Source of the DNA: Podospora bellae-mahoneyi | Lineage: Eukaryota; Ascomycota; Sordariomycetes; Sordariales; Podosporaceae | Length of the DNA: 64,000 nucleotides | NCBI RefSeq assembly: GCF_035222275.1 | Contig: NC_085885.1 | Coordinates: 1,612,001 to 1,676,000 of the forward strand | Direction of reading: 5' to 3' | Part shown: positions 25,101-36,183 of the stretch, one piece after another | Position numbering within the stretch: the first letter of the stretch is position 1 | Layout: every line of letters starts with the position of its first letter | Notes under the pieces: model-generated | Told to the model about the DNA's origin: nothing | The model's database searches: none | What the model saw: only the letters and a program-made list of their open reading frames with translations | Program-made: the position numbers and the translations under genes

Positions 25101-27689
25101 AGTATATTATATTAATAATAAATAGAGTAAGGAGTTACGGAAATATTTAAACGAGAATTTAAAAAAAGGATATATTAAAAAGTTTATATCGCTAATAGAA
25201 TACTCTGTTTTCTTTATACTAAAGAAAGACGGAAGTTTACGATTATATATAGATTACCGGTAGTTAAATAATAAAATAATAAAAAATAGTTACCCGCTAT
25301 TATTAATATTTAAATTACAGAGTTAATTAATAGGGGCGTAATATTTTATATACTTAAATATATTTATCGGGTATACTTATATATAAATTAAAGAAAGAAA
25401 CGAATAGAAAATAGCGTTTCGTATACTTTATAGTTATTTTAAATATTTTATAATATTATTTAAACTAACTAATATACCTATAACGTTTTAATCTCTCGTT
25501 AATTATATAATATAGAAATACTTCGATAAAATAATAATATACTATTTTAATAATATTTTTATTTATTTACGTATTTTAGAGGAGTATAAGCGATACGTAC
25601 GAGAAATATTCGACACGCTATATAGAGCCGGACTTTTAATTAATAAAGAAAAGAATAAGTTTTATATATAAAAAATAATATATTTAAGATATTTAATATC
25701 GTTAAGTAAGGTTTATATAAAATTTAAGAAAATTACGGTAGTTAAAGATTAGTTTATGCCGTAATTATAAATATACGTTAAAGAATTTTTAGGGTTTATA
25801 AATTTCTATAGAATATTTATTCGAAAGTACGTAAGAATCGTAAAACTTTTTAATTATTTAACTAAAAAAAATATAGAGTTCCGGTAGGGGTAGGAAAAAG
25901 AATAAGCTTTCTAGAAACTAAAAAAGGTTATTTTAAAGGACCCGGTATTTAAATTATTAAACTTTAATCGATTATTTAAAGTCGAAGTAAATATATTAAA
26001 CTATATAATTAGTAAGTAATTAAGATAGAAAAATAATAATAATAAATTATACTTAGTAACTTTCTTTTCGAAAAAACTTAAGGATATACGTTAAAATTAT
26101 TTAATTTATAATAAAAAGCTATCTATTATTATCGAAGCGTTCGAGGAGTAAAGGTTATATTTTAGTAGTATTAAATATAAAATATAGGTCTATATAAATT
26201 ATAAGAATCTACGGTACTTTATTATTACGAAAGTCTTTAACGCGCGGTAAATATAATAATTAAAGTTTCTTTCGGAATTTAATTTTTAAATTAATAATAA
26301 AAAGGGTTCGGAAAATATTAAAGTAAATATATTTAGCCGGCGTACCGATTATTATAAAAATATATTTAAAGAATTACTATTATTATTTAAAAAAGCGTTT
26401 AATAATATTTTTAAGTATTTACTATAGCTATAAATAAAGTATTACGTAATATATTACGAAAAAACTATTTTTAATAAATATTAAAGGAAATTAAATAACG
26501 ATATTATTAAATAATATTAATAAGAAAAGTTAAAGCCGTAAAGTATCTAGAAAGATAGTTAGGGAAAACTATAGTATAAGAATCGAGCGTACGTAAAGTT
26601 AGGCGATAGGACGGTATTAGTAATAAGTATTTATATATTAAAGCTCGGAGGATATATAGGTATTATAAAGACTATAGAAAAGATTAAATAATACTTTAAT
26701 TAGCTAGGGATTAAGAGCGACGTTAAGGAAACTATTTAGTTATATTATACGTACGAGAGAACGAGGGTTATAAAGTATAAGCCTTATAGATTTCTAGAGT
26801 TACTATTAATAACGGAACGGCTATAGAGTTTAATTATAATAAATTTTATTATTAAATTATTAAAGTTTAGGAATATAGTAACCGGCGTTAAATATAATAA
26901 TATATTAACGGTAATCGATAAGTTTATTAAGTAAATATATTTTTTACTATATAAGGAGACTTAGTCGGTAAAGTAATTAGCGGACGTAGTATTACGGTAT
27001 ATTATAGTAATATATATATAGCTAAAAAAGTTTATTATGGATCGTAATACTAAATTCGTATCGAAGTTTTAAAAAGCGTTAATTACGAAGCTAAGGATAA
27101 TAAATAAAGTATTATTAACCTACTACCTTTAAACGAACGGTTAAACGGAATAGTTTAATTAAATCGTAAAATAGTACCTCCGGAATTATATTAATTTCGA
27201 GTAAAATAATTAAATAGAACTATTACTTACGGTATAATTAATATATAATATTTTATTAACGGAGATTACGAAAGTTATATTTTTCTTTACGAATTTCGGT
27301 TACGAGGCAGATTTATAGTAAGGACTTACCGTTAAAGTATTTAGGGCTAGGGTTAAGGTAAATAAAATATATATACTTTACGGTAAGCTTAAGTAAAAAC
27401 TAAAGTATATAAGGGAAAAAATATAGAAATACTATAATATTAAAAGGCTCGAGGGACCTCGCTTTAAAGAAGGAAATATAATATTCCTTTCTATACGTAA
27501 TTTACATATTAAAAGACCTAATAAAAAGCTAGACTATAGGAAAGTAGACCCGTTTAAAGTTAAAAAGAAGATATCGGAGACGGTATTCGAACTAAAGTTA
27601 TTTAGTATAATACGTTTACGATTACGTATCTTTTACATTTTACTTTTAGAACCCGTATTACCAGTAAGTAAGGTTAATATATAGGTAGT

Positions 27690-27890
27690 AGCGGAGGACA
27701 AAGAAGAGAAATATAATATAGAAGAGATATTAAATTTATAATTTAATAAAGGTAAATTAAAGTATTTAGTTAATTAGTTAGGATATTCGGCTATAGATAA
27801 CTCGTGGGAGCTATAAGTATACTTTAATTACTTAAATAAATTAAAAGAATTTTACCGGTAATATTTAAACCGATTAAAACCTAAGTAAGT
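27690..27890 (+). pseudogene. Chromodomain remnant at the C-terminus of element A pol
   Basis: The text EEKYNIEEILNL, FNKGKLKYLVN, LGYS and NSWEL, then YFNYLNKLKEF, has the spacing of a chromodomain with its aromatic and Trp positions, interrupted by RIP stops. A chromodomain on the integrase end defines chromoviruses, which target heterochromatin marks. That would fit the preference of these elements for inserting into one another. Confidence 0.75.
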
Positions 27891-27946
27891 AAAAAAATTA
27901 ATATCTAAACTTAAAGGGAAGATACTTATAAATCTAAATATTAAAG

Positions 27947-28016
27947 AACCTTAGTAAGAGTCGAACCTACGCCTCCGGTAAAGTAGTCGGCGTACTATAC
28001 GCTATATTACGAGGTT
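27947..28016 (-). other. tRNA-like module 5 (antisense, element A)
   Basis: The best preserved copy. On the minus strand 70 nt start AACCTCG and end TAAGGTT, with T-arm GTAGG-TTCGACT-CTTAC. The D-arm segment fits ATAT...GTAC around an 8-nt loop, consistent with an original GTAC/GTAC stem. The central hairpin CCGAC...ACCGG would be CCGGC/GCCGG before RIP but gives a 6-nt loop, so no anticodon is called. It lies about 60 nt after the chromodomain remnant and is antisense to pol, as in elements B and C1. Confidence 0.55.
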
Positions 28017-28759
28017 AAAAGGTATAAGGAGAGCTAGGTATAAATAGCGCTACGCGCCTTAATTACTTTAGGAAGGTAAAAGTATATTACCGGCGGCGTC
28101 CTATATAGATAAAAAGGAAGGACCGGCTATACTAGGATCAAAGGATAGGTCGTTAGGCAGGGATTGGCCAGACTAATCTAATATATCGGAGGACTGGTTA
28201 AGGGAAAAGGCTAAGGGAGGATTAATAGTAAAAGAAGCCTATATTTCTTCCCGCTTTAGATCCTTAATTAACCGCTCTTCGCGAGCAGTAAGGTAACGGA
28301 ATTTAGTAACTAAAGTACGGCGCTAGGTTTCTACTCGAGTAAGCTTCGAAGCGGCCTATAGTATAGCCGTACGAGCCTATTACTCTTCAATATCTAGTTT
28401 CTCTTTTTAACGGCGCAAAGAGGTTATTAAGGCGGGAGTAAGACCCAGGATATTATAGTCGGAGCGACCGAAACGTATATAGTAATTATATTTAGAGGAG
28501 CGTTCGAAGATACGGTAATCGGGAATATTAAAAACTTCGTAGGAAAAATAAAAAAGTATTTTATTACCGAATATAAAAGCTACGGCTATAAGATTCTAGC
28601 GGCGAAGGGTACTAGAAGGACCTTGTAGCGTGGATTTCTTAATGCGGTTAAATATTATATAAGGTCGGTAATAAAGGAGGAAAAACTTACCTAAAGTTAT
28701 TAATAGGAGAAATAAATAAATTAGGCTATTAGGGCGTTAGCCTAAGAGGGGGAGTATCG
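28017..28759 (+). other. Non-coding 3' region of element A between tRNA-like module and LTR
   Basis: About 740 bases without readable protein traces. Parts resemble 16400-16800 and 12380-12640 (GGAAGGACCGGCTATA is shared with element B) but much of it differs, so the 3' region separates two subfamilies. It includes short GC-normal patches and ends in the polypurine tract. Confidence 0.5.
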
Positions 28760-29177
28760 TATTATAACCTTAGTGCAGGACGGGTTGTAGGGCCATAAGA
28801 ATAAAGGCTAATCGGAAGAACGTATAAAGAAAAGCTAATTACAGTAAGGGATAACTAATTAATACGCTAAGGGTATTAAGTAGACTAAGTAGGGTGCTTA
28901 GTTTAATTAGGGCACTAAGCAGACTAGGTAGTCGTAATTAGTGTACTAAGGGCACTAAGTAGGAAATAAATATAGCTTAGCATAAGGTCTATATATACGG
29001 AGGAACTGGCTAGTATAGATAGACAGTTCCGCAGTATGTAATTTAAGTTGTAGTTACAGTATTTTGTAATTACATTGAGATATCTTGTTATGCACTGTTT
29101 AGCTGCACCGAACCAATTGTCAGAAGTAGCCTTCAACCCGTATCCCTTTCAGAGGTTCTGTACAGGGGTTCGTCATA
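28760..29177 (+). repeat. 3' LTR of element A
   Basis: 418 bp. The inner U3 (28760-28985) is RIP-altered (TGTCAC has become TATTAT). The outer constant core (28986-29177) is almost untouched, the reverse of the 5' LTR. Confidence 0.92.
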
Positions 29178-30125
29178 CCCGGCCTTACGGCCTTTACTAT
29201 TATATAGTATCGATATTTATTAGTCCCGAATATATAGTACCGGAATAATTAATACTAAGGTATCGTCTCTTACGCTTATCGTTAAGGCGGTTATTACTAA
29301 AGTACCCTTTATTACCGTAGTAACCTCTATTACTACCCTTCTTCTCCGTACGACGCTAGAACTACCGATTATCGATCCGTATAGCTATAATAATATACTT
29401 ATCGATAGTATTAAGCCTCGACTTTTTATATAACTTATCTTTTATTTTTTTTTAAAGTTATTATAGAAAAGTTATATTAACCTTTTATCGTTAATAGTAT
29501 TACGTAAGTTATTAATTTTAAATAAAATCGCGTAATTAATTATTAAACGCGTTTAACGTAGGTTTACGAGCCTTTCTTATGCGCGCTTTACCTTATCGTA
29601 CTCCCTAAATACCTCTTTAAACTTAATTTTAAAAATATAATAACTCTCGAAATATTTTACGGTAATTTTTTTTTAATCGGATAACTCCTTTTCGTAATAA
29701 TTATTAAAGATAAACTTAAATTACGTAAAAGTCTTATCTTTAAATTTAATAATCGCGAAAATAACTTTCGATTTTTTATTAGTAAATTAGTTTAAATATT
29801 AACGAAAATAGGTTTTAAATTAAATTAAAAATCCTTTAAGCTTTACCTTTCCTCTTCTATAGCGCTTTAATACCGGGAACTTAAATATTACTTTAAATAA
29901 AGTTAATATAGCGATAATTTACTTTCGAGTTTATTAAGCTTCGTCCTTAAATTCCTTAAAACGCTATATTATTTATTCTATAATAAGTCGAATATTAATA
30001 ATAATAAATCCTTTACTATTTAAGCTAAGTAAGACGCTTCCTATTTAAACGTTTTTAAGTCCGGCTAAAATAATAAAAAAACGCTTTTAATTTATCCGTA
30101 ATAAAATTAAAATAAGTATATAATA
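29178..30125 (-). pseudogene. Element B internal region, gag part right of element A
   Basis: Continuation of element B after the CCCGG duplication. Minus-strand gag traces match the gag region of element A (22180-23050). The right end adjoins the inner edge of the 5' LTR, where the primer-binding site would be. Confidence 0.75.
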
Positions 30126-30570
30126 TATAACGAACCCGTATCCAGAACCTCTAAAAGGGATACCGGTTAAAGGCTACTTCTAAATAATCCTAGTTCGGTA
30201 TAACTAAATAATATACAACAAAATATTTTAATATAAATACTAAATACCGTGAATATAAACTTGAATTATATACTGCGGAACTATTTATCTATACTAGCCA
30301 GTTCCTCCGTATATATAGACCTTGGGGCCCTAAGGTGCTCGCCCTGCTACGGCCCCGATCACTCCTAGCACTTTGCATCCTGCGAAGTGCTCATCGTGCT
30401 ATGTCTTCGATCACCCGTAGCATCTTGCATCCTGCAGACTGCTTAGGCCTCTTGGCGCCGTAGCACTTCTGGCCAGCTTTGATTAGCTGCCTCCTGGTTT
30501 CCTTAATGATTGGCTGGGGACGCCCCGCGCCCCACATACTGCGCGGCCTGCCGTTGGGTTAACTGTGACA
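30126..30570 (-). repeat. Right (5') LTR of element B
   Basis: 445 bp. The constant core (30126-30319) is RIP-altered. The outer U3 (30320-30570) is essentially RIP-free, GC-rich, with repeats built on GCATCCTGC and AAGTGCT and a CCAAT box (minus strand, near 30500). It is followed by CTAAG. Confidence 0.9.
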
Positions 30571-30575
30571 CTAAG

Positions 30576-33373
30576 TATCTTTAATATTTTACCGGTACTA
30601 TTTTTTTTTTCGCTTTTTTTTATATTATTATAATAAATATATTTATTAACCTCCGATATTTATATTAATATCGTTAACTTTATTTCTTTAATTTTATTAT
30701 TTATATTAATAAAGTATACTATTACTTTTTAAACTTTTTACGGTAGTACTGTAAAAAATATTTATTTTATACTTTACTTTATATATATTTTTAATCTTCT
30801 ATCGTTAATTAAATACTTTTAAGGTTCTTTTAATCGTAAATAATTACTATCTCTCCAATTAATATTTAAATTATAATCTTTATATTATAATTACTTTAGG
30901 ATTATATTTTTCGAGGGTTCTATATTTCTAATATTAAATATAATTAAAATTATTTTTCTTTCTACTATAATATCTAAGGGTTATATATCCTTATAAACCT
31001 TTTACGTACGAAATAATCTTTATATAATAATCTATTCCTTTTTTTTCTTCTATAGTATCCGGGCCTAATATACGAATTATAGCGAAATTAAGTTCGTTTT
31101 TATATTACCGTTTATTAATATTATTATTTAAAGATCCCTTTATTGTATAATAACCTAAAAATATTTATTTCTCTTACCTTTTCTTTATATAATAATAACT
31201 TTACTAATAAACTTTAAATTATTATTTTATACCTTTATTTTATACCGATATTTTCGAAAATATCGTTTATAGTCCGTTAAAGGTTAACGGTTCCCGCGAA
31301 AAGCCGCGAGTCGTTTTTTAAACGATTATATTATTTAAAAACGTTCTTTTACTCCGGATTAATTAATAATATAAAATCTTTTAACTATACTCGTTTAGCT
31401 TCCTTTTATTTTCCGTTTTTTATTTCCCTAATACTTTCTCGTATTATCGTCCGATAATAATTCTTTTACTTAATCTTATACGCTTTATTTTAATAATATC
31501 GTTTAACCTTCTCCCGTAAATATATAGCGTAGTCTAGGCTTAAATACTATTCTAATATTATTTTCTTTAAAGAGCGTATATTATCGTCCGTATCCTATCC
31601 GTCTACGTACTCGACGTAGTATTTTATATACCTTAGTACGATCTATATAACTTAAAAGTTATTTTTTAATTTAATTAGGTTTTAAACCTTTTATAAAAGA
31701 TAATTGTTTAGGTTTTATTAGGCCTTTTCCTATTTAATTATAATTTTCTTAATTAATTATAATTTACTTTCCTTACCTACCTTACGTATCGGCTAATAAC
31801 CGTATAGTAACTTACTTTAGTAATATTCTATATATCCGTATATAATATATTAGAACTAAAATACTTTCCGATATTCTAAATATCTAAAATAAAATTATAC
31901 TATATTTCCTTTATAGGGTATATACTATATAAGTATTTATATATTTTTTAGTAATTTCGCGATCTTAATATTAATAACCTTTTTACTCTTTTAATATCTT
32001 TCTTAACTTTTATATATAAACTTTATAAGCTACGATATATCCTATAAAATAATAAATTTATACTTACTGTATTACCTTTCCAGTATCGTTTATTTAATAG
32101 ATTTTTACGTAGGACTATCCCCCTTAACGATTTTTATAATAATTTCTATAATAATCTATATTAATTAATTCTATAATACTTATATCTAAAGATCTCCTTC
32201 CTTTTATTTAGTATATTAATTAAAGTCTCCCTTTAATCTTACCGCTCCGCTTTATTAATACCCGATAGTTATTACCTTTATAACCCTCGGTCTCTTTAAT
32301 ATAATAATAATTACGATCTCCTTTTTTTAGCCGAATCGTTTAAGTACCCGATAGTCCTTTTTAAAGTACTTTACTTTACCGTAATTAAAATACTTAAAGT
32401 TATTTTTACTTTAGTTCCGGCCTTACGGCCTCTACTATTATATAATATCGATATTTATCGGTCCTAAATATATAGTACCGGAATAGTTAATACTAAAATA
32501 TTATTTTTTACGCTTATCGTTAAAACGGTTATTACTAAAATACCCCTTATTACTATAGTAATCCTTATTATTACTTTTTTTCTCCGTACGACGCTAAAAC
32601 TACCGATCGTCGATCCGTATAACTATAGCGATATATTTATTAATAGTATTAAACCTCGACTTTTTATATAACTCGTCTTTTACTTTTTCTTTAAAGTTAT
32701 TATAGAAAAGTGATATTAATCCCTTATTATTAATAGTATTATATAGGCTATTAATTTTAAATAATATTACGTAATTAGCCGCTAAAGGCGTTTAACGTAA
32801 ATTTATAAGCTTCTTTTATACGTACTTTACTTTATTATACTCCTTAAATACCTCCTTAAGTCTAATTTTAAAAATATAATAGTTTTCGAAATATTTTATA
32901 ATAATCTTTTCCTAATCGGACGGCTCTTCCTTATAGTAATTATCGAGGATAGGTTTAAATTACGCGAAAGCTTTATTTTTAAGTTTAATAGCCGCGAAAA
33001 TTACTTTCGACTTTTCGTTAATAAATTAATTTAAACATTAATAAAAATAAGTTTTAAATTAAATTAAAAACCCTTGAAGCTTTACTTTTCTTCCTTTATA
33101 GCGCTCCGGTACTAAGAACTTAGGTATTACTTTAAGTAAGGTTAATATAGTAATAATCTATTCCTTAGTTTATTAAACTTCGTTCTTAAGTTCCTTAAAG
33201 CGCTATATAATTTACTCTATAGTAGGTTAAACGCTAATACTAGTACTGGTAGGATATCCCTCGCTACCCGGGCTAGGCAGGACGTTTCCTATCTAAACGT
33301 TTTTAGGTCTAGCTATAGTAGTAAAAAGACGCCTTTAATTTATCCGTAATAAAGTTAAAGTAAATATATAACG
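30576..33373 (-). pseudogene. 5' half of element C2: RIP-destroyed gag and protease
   Basis: Continues the reading of 11863-15581 directly after element B and its duplicated CTAAG. Minus-strand protease region at about 30960-30700, zinc-knuckle remnant near 32390-32340, and gag to about 33330. An uninterrupted copy of the site that element A hit in B is present at 32411-32430. It adjoins the LTR at 33374. Confidence 0.75.
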
Positions 33374-33794
33374 TATAACGAATCCATATTTAGAACCTCT
33401 GAAAGGAATACCGGTTAAAGGCTACTTTTAAATAATTTTAGTTCGGTATAGCTAAATAGTATATAATAAAATATCTTAATATAAATATAAAACACTATAA
33501 ATATAAACTTAAATTATACACTACGGAATTATCTATTTATACTAGCCAGTTCCTCCGTATATATAGACCTTGTGCCAAGTTATATTTATTTTTTACTTAG
33601 TGCCCTTGGCACACTAATTACGACTACTTAATTTGCTTAGTGCCTTAATTAGACTAAGCACTCTGCTCAGTCTGCTCAGTGCCCTTAGCGTATTAATTAG
33701 TCGTCCCTTACTGTGATTGGCTATTCTCGTACGTTCTTCCGATTGGCCCCTATTCCCGTGGCCCCACAACCCGTCCTGTACCAGGGTTGTGACA
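33374..33794 (-). mobile_element. LTR of element C2 (A-type U3), minus orientation
   Basis: 421 bp; core 33374-33567 RIP-altered, U3 33568-33794 little altered and of the same type as element A (GCTCAGTGCCCTTAG repeats, CCAAT box). The right flank is ATATC (33795-33799), which does not match the TTAAA left of 11418. Confidence 0.82.
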
Positions 33795-34894
33795 ATATCT
33801 AATAATTATTATTTTTATAACCCTCGGTCTTTGTAATATAGTAATTACTATAATCTTTTTTTAACCGAATTATTTAAATACTTAATAATCTTTCTTAAAG
33901 TATTTTATTTTACTTTAATTAAAATACTTAAAACTATTTTTATTTTAACCCCGGCTTTACGGCCTTTATTATTATATAATATTAATGTTTATCGGTTTTA
34001 AATATATAATACTAAAATAATTAATATTAAAAGATTATTTTTTATCTTTATCGTTAAAACAATTATTATTAAAATATTTTTCATTACCGTAGTAACCCTT
34101 ATTATTACTTTTCTTTTTTATATAATATTAAAATTATTAATTATTAATTTATATAATTATAATAATAAACTTATTAATAGTATTAAACTTTGACTTTTTA
34201 TATAAATTATTTTTTTTTCTTTAAAGCTATTGTAAAAAAACTATGTCAATTTCTTATCGTTAATAATATTATATAGGCTATTAATTTTAAATAAAATTAT
34301 ATAATTATTTATCAAACGCATTTAACGTAGGTTTACGAGTCTCTCTTATATATATTTTACTTCATTATACTCTTTAAATACCTCTTTAAACTTAGTTTTA
34401 AAAATATAATAATTCTCGAAATACTTTATAGTAATTTTCTTTTAATTCGCTAGCTTCTTTTTATAATAATTATCGAGGATAGGCTTAAATTACGCGAAAG
34501 CCCTATCCTTAAATCTAATAGCCGCGAAAATTACTTTCGACTTTTCGTTAATAAATTAATTTAAATATTAACGAAAATGAATTTTAAATTAAATTAAAAA
34601 CCTTTTAAGCTTTACCTTTCCTCCTCTATAGCGTCCCGGTACCGGGAACTTAAATATTACCTTTAATATAGTCGATATCATAATAATTTACTTCCGGGTT
34701 TATTAATTTTTATCTTTAAATTCCTTAAAACGCTATATAACCTACTCTATAGTAAATCGAATATTAATAATAGAAGGTTCCTCGTTACTCGGGCTGAGCG
34801 GGACGCCTCCTATTTAAACGTTTTTAGGTCCGGCTATAATAATAAAAAAACGTTTTTAATTTATTTATAATAAAGTTAAAATAAATATATAATA
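33795..34894 (-). pseudogene. gag remnant of retroelement D
   Basis: Minus-strand gag region of the same gypsy family, with zinc-knuckle traces at about 33870-33930. The left edge is cut by the C2 LTR. The pol portion of D between here and 11417 is missing from the window. Confidence 0.7.
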
Positions 34895-35285
34895 TACAGC
34901 GAACCCTTATCTAGAACCTCTAAAAAGGATACTAATTAAAGGCTACTTTTAAATAGTTTTAGTTCGGTATAGCTAAATAATATATAATAATAGCTTATCT
35001 CGATTATAATAATCTAAATATTAATAATTATAATTTATAATTATATATTATAGAACTATCTATCTATACTAGCTAGTTCCTCTATATATATAGACTTTAT
35101 ATTAAGCCTGGCGTTATCTTGGATCGATAGACTCGACCCTCGATCCTATTAATACTATCCCCTCTAGGGTTAACTCCTTTAGATCGATCCTCGATCCTAA
35201 TGATTCTATTCTGGTTAGTCCTTAGTCCTATGCTAATAATTGGTCCGTGGTACGCCTGCGCCCCACTAGGTGTCAAGCCGTGACA
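34895..35285 (-). mobile_element. 5' LTR of retroelement D (third U3 type)
   Basis: 391 bp ending GCCGTGACA at 35285. The constant core (34895-35094) is heavily RIP-altered. The U3 (35095-35285) is nearly normal with TCGATCCTCGATCC repeats and a CCAAT box, and is unrelated to the other U3s. It is followed by TAAAG (35286-35290) and then by the pogo transposase, so D inserted into the transposon. Confidence 0.8.
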
Positions 35286-35770
35286 TAAAGTTATTCAGCC
35301 GAACTAAATTAACTTTACCGTTAAATATATAATTAATTAAGATATAATCTATAATTATAAGTTTTTTATATATTTTCTTTGTATTAAAAAATAATTAATA
35401 TTAAAAGGTTAAAGGACGTAAAAGTAGTAAAGAAGTTAAAAAAAAAGTAAATATTACTTTTATAGTATTAAATTATGAAGCTATTAATAATATATAAATC
35501 ATTATTATTATATATAAAAACATGGGGTTCTAATGCATCTCTAAATTTAATCTTTGATATAAAAACCTTTCTAAATTAATTAATAGTAAAGTCATTATAA
35601 ATCTAGTTATTCTTTAATAAAATTATATATTAATTTTTATTTAATTAGTTTTTAACCTATTACCTTTAAAGGTCTTTACTTTTAAAAATAACTCCGGAAG
35701 GAAAGTCTTCTTTATTTTATAAAACACACTTGAATATAATAATTTCAATCCTTTTCCCGTTTTATTTAAC
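35286..35770 (-). pseudogene. Middle fragment of the pogo-type transposase
   Basis: Minus-strand frame with RIP stops. Text such as SGVIFKSKDL, then further along NIYFFF...TFTSFNLL and KKIYKKLI, lines up with the catalytic-core and post-catalytic region of Fot1/pogo DDE transposases. The fragment is bounded by the solo LTR on the right and by element D on the left. Confidence 0.6.
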
Positions 35771-36178
35771 TGTCACAGTTAAGCCAACAGGCAGGACGGA
35801 CCATGTGCGGGGCACAAGACGCACAGCCAATCGCTAGTAGAGCCAATTATACGACAGGAGGATGGACCAATAAAAGGTGGATCATCCAGGGCTTAAGGAA
35901 TCATAAATGATTCCTGGGAATCATTATGATTCTCGAGAGTCAGCCATGATCCTCAAAGAATGGAATGATCCAGGGTTTGGCATTAGGTCTATATATACGG
36001 AGGAACTGGATGGTGTAGATAGACAGTTCCGTAGTATGCAATTTAAGCTTATATTCACGGTATTTTGTGCTTACATCGAGACATCTTGTTGTGCACTCTT
36101 TAGCTGCACCGAACCAATTGTCAGAAGCAGCCTTTAACCAATATCCCTTTCAGAGGTTCTGTACAGGGGTTCGTCATA
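35771..36178 (+). mobile_element. Solo LTR S2, with target-site duplication TTAAC
   Basis: 408 bp starting TGTCACAGTTAAG and ending GTTCGTCATA, flanked by TTAAC at 35766-35770 and 36179-36183. The U3 (35771-35987) is of a fifth type, with a cluster of GGAATCAT/ATGATTCC dyads at about 35898-35930 and three CCAAT boxes. The core from 35988 matches the other LTRs. It is nearly free of RIP and inserted into the pogo transposase. Confidence 0.9.
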
Positions 36179-36183
36179 TTAAC

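Larger units (their letters stand above)
22154..28759 (+). pseudogene. gag-pol-chromodomain remnant of element A (RIP-destroyed)
   Basis: Traces, in order: a gag core with FYNSLKEEVKDKLYKESR-like text near 22810-22870; a zinc-knuckle remnant at 23126-23170 with Cys and His replaced by Tyr; a protease region near 24470-24690; reverse transcriptase at about 25200-25790 (VFFILKKDGSLRLYIDYR, then a decayed catalytic loop near 25520 and EEYKRYVREIFDTLYRAGLL); RNase H around 25960-26250; integrase around 26600-27250; and a chromodomain at about 27690-27890 (FNKGKLKYLVN.LGYS...NSWEL). A polypurine tract (AAGAGGGGGAG) lies at 28744-28754. The changes to Tyr, TAA and TAG are C-to-T/G-to-A transitions. 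No attempt is made to restore the protein. Confidence 0.85.
21736..29177 (+). mobile_element. LTR retrotransposon A (Ty3/gypsy chromovirus), complete with both LTRs
   Basis: Youngest full-length insertion of the nest, plus orientation, 7.44 kb. LTRs of 418 bp each (21736-22153, 28760-29177) are flanked by CCCGG (21731-21735 and 29178-29182). It sits inside the gag region of element B. The uninterrupted site is seen in the related copies near 32411-32430 (GTTCCGGCCTTACGG) and 33947-33965. Domain order gag, protease, RT, RNase H, integrase, chromodomain is that of Ty3/gypsy chromoviruses. All frames are riddled with stops, so it is not autonomous now. Confidence 0.92.
15582..30570 (-). mobile_element. 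LTR retrotransposon B (Ty3/gypsy chromovirus), interrupted by element A
   Basis: Two 445-bp LTRs (15582-16026 and 30126-30570) in minus orientation, flanked by the 5-bp duplication CTAAG (15577-15581 and 30571-30575). Removing element A leaves about 6.65 kb of internal sequence. Uninterrupted versions of its target site (GCTAAGTATCTTT) can be read in element A near 25005-25023 on the minus strand, which supports the insertion point. Coding capacity is destroyed by RIP. Confidence 0.9.

Noticed and set aside
10767-28016. tRNA-like modules as functional host tRNA genes
   Set aside because: No clear anticodon, stem damage by RIP, and strict association with retroelement 3' regions; kept as tRNA-like modules only.
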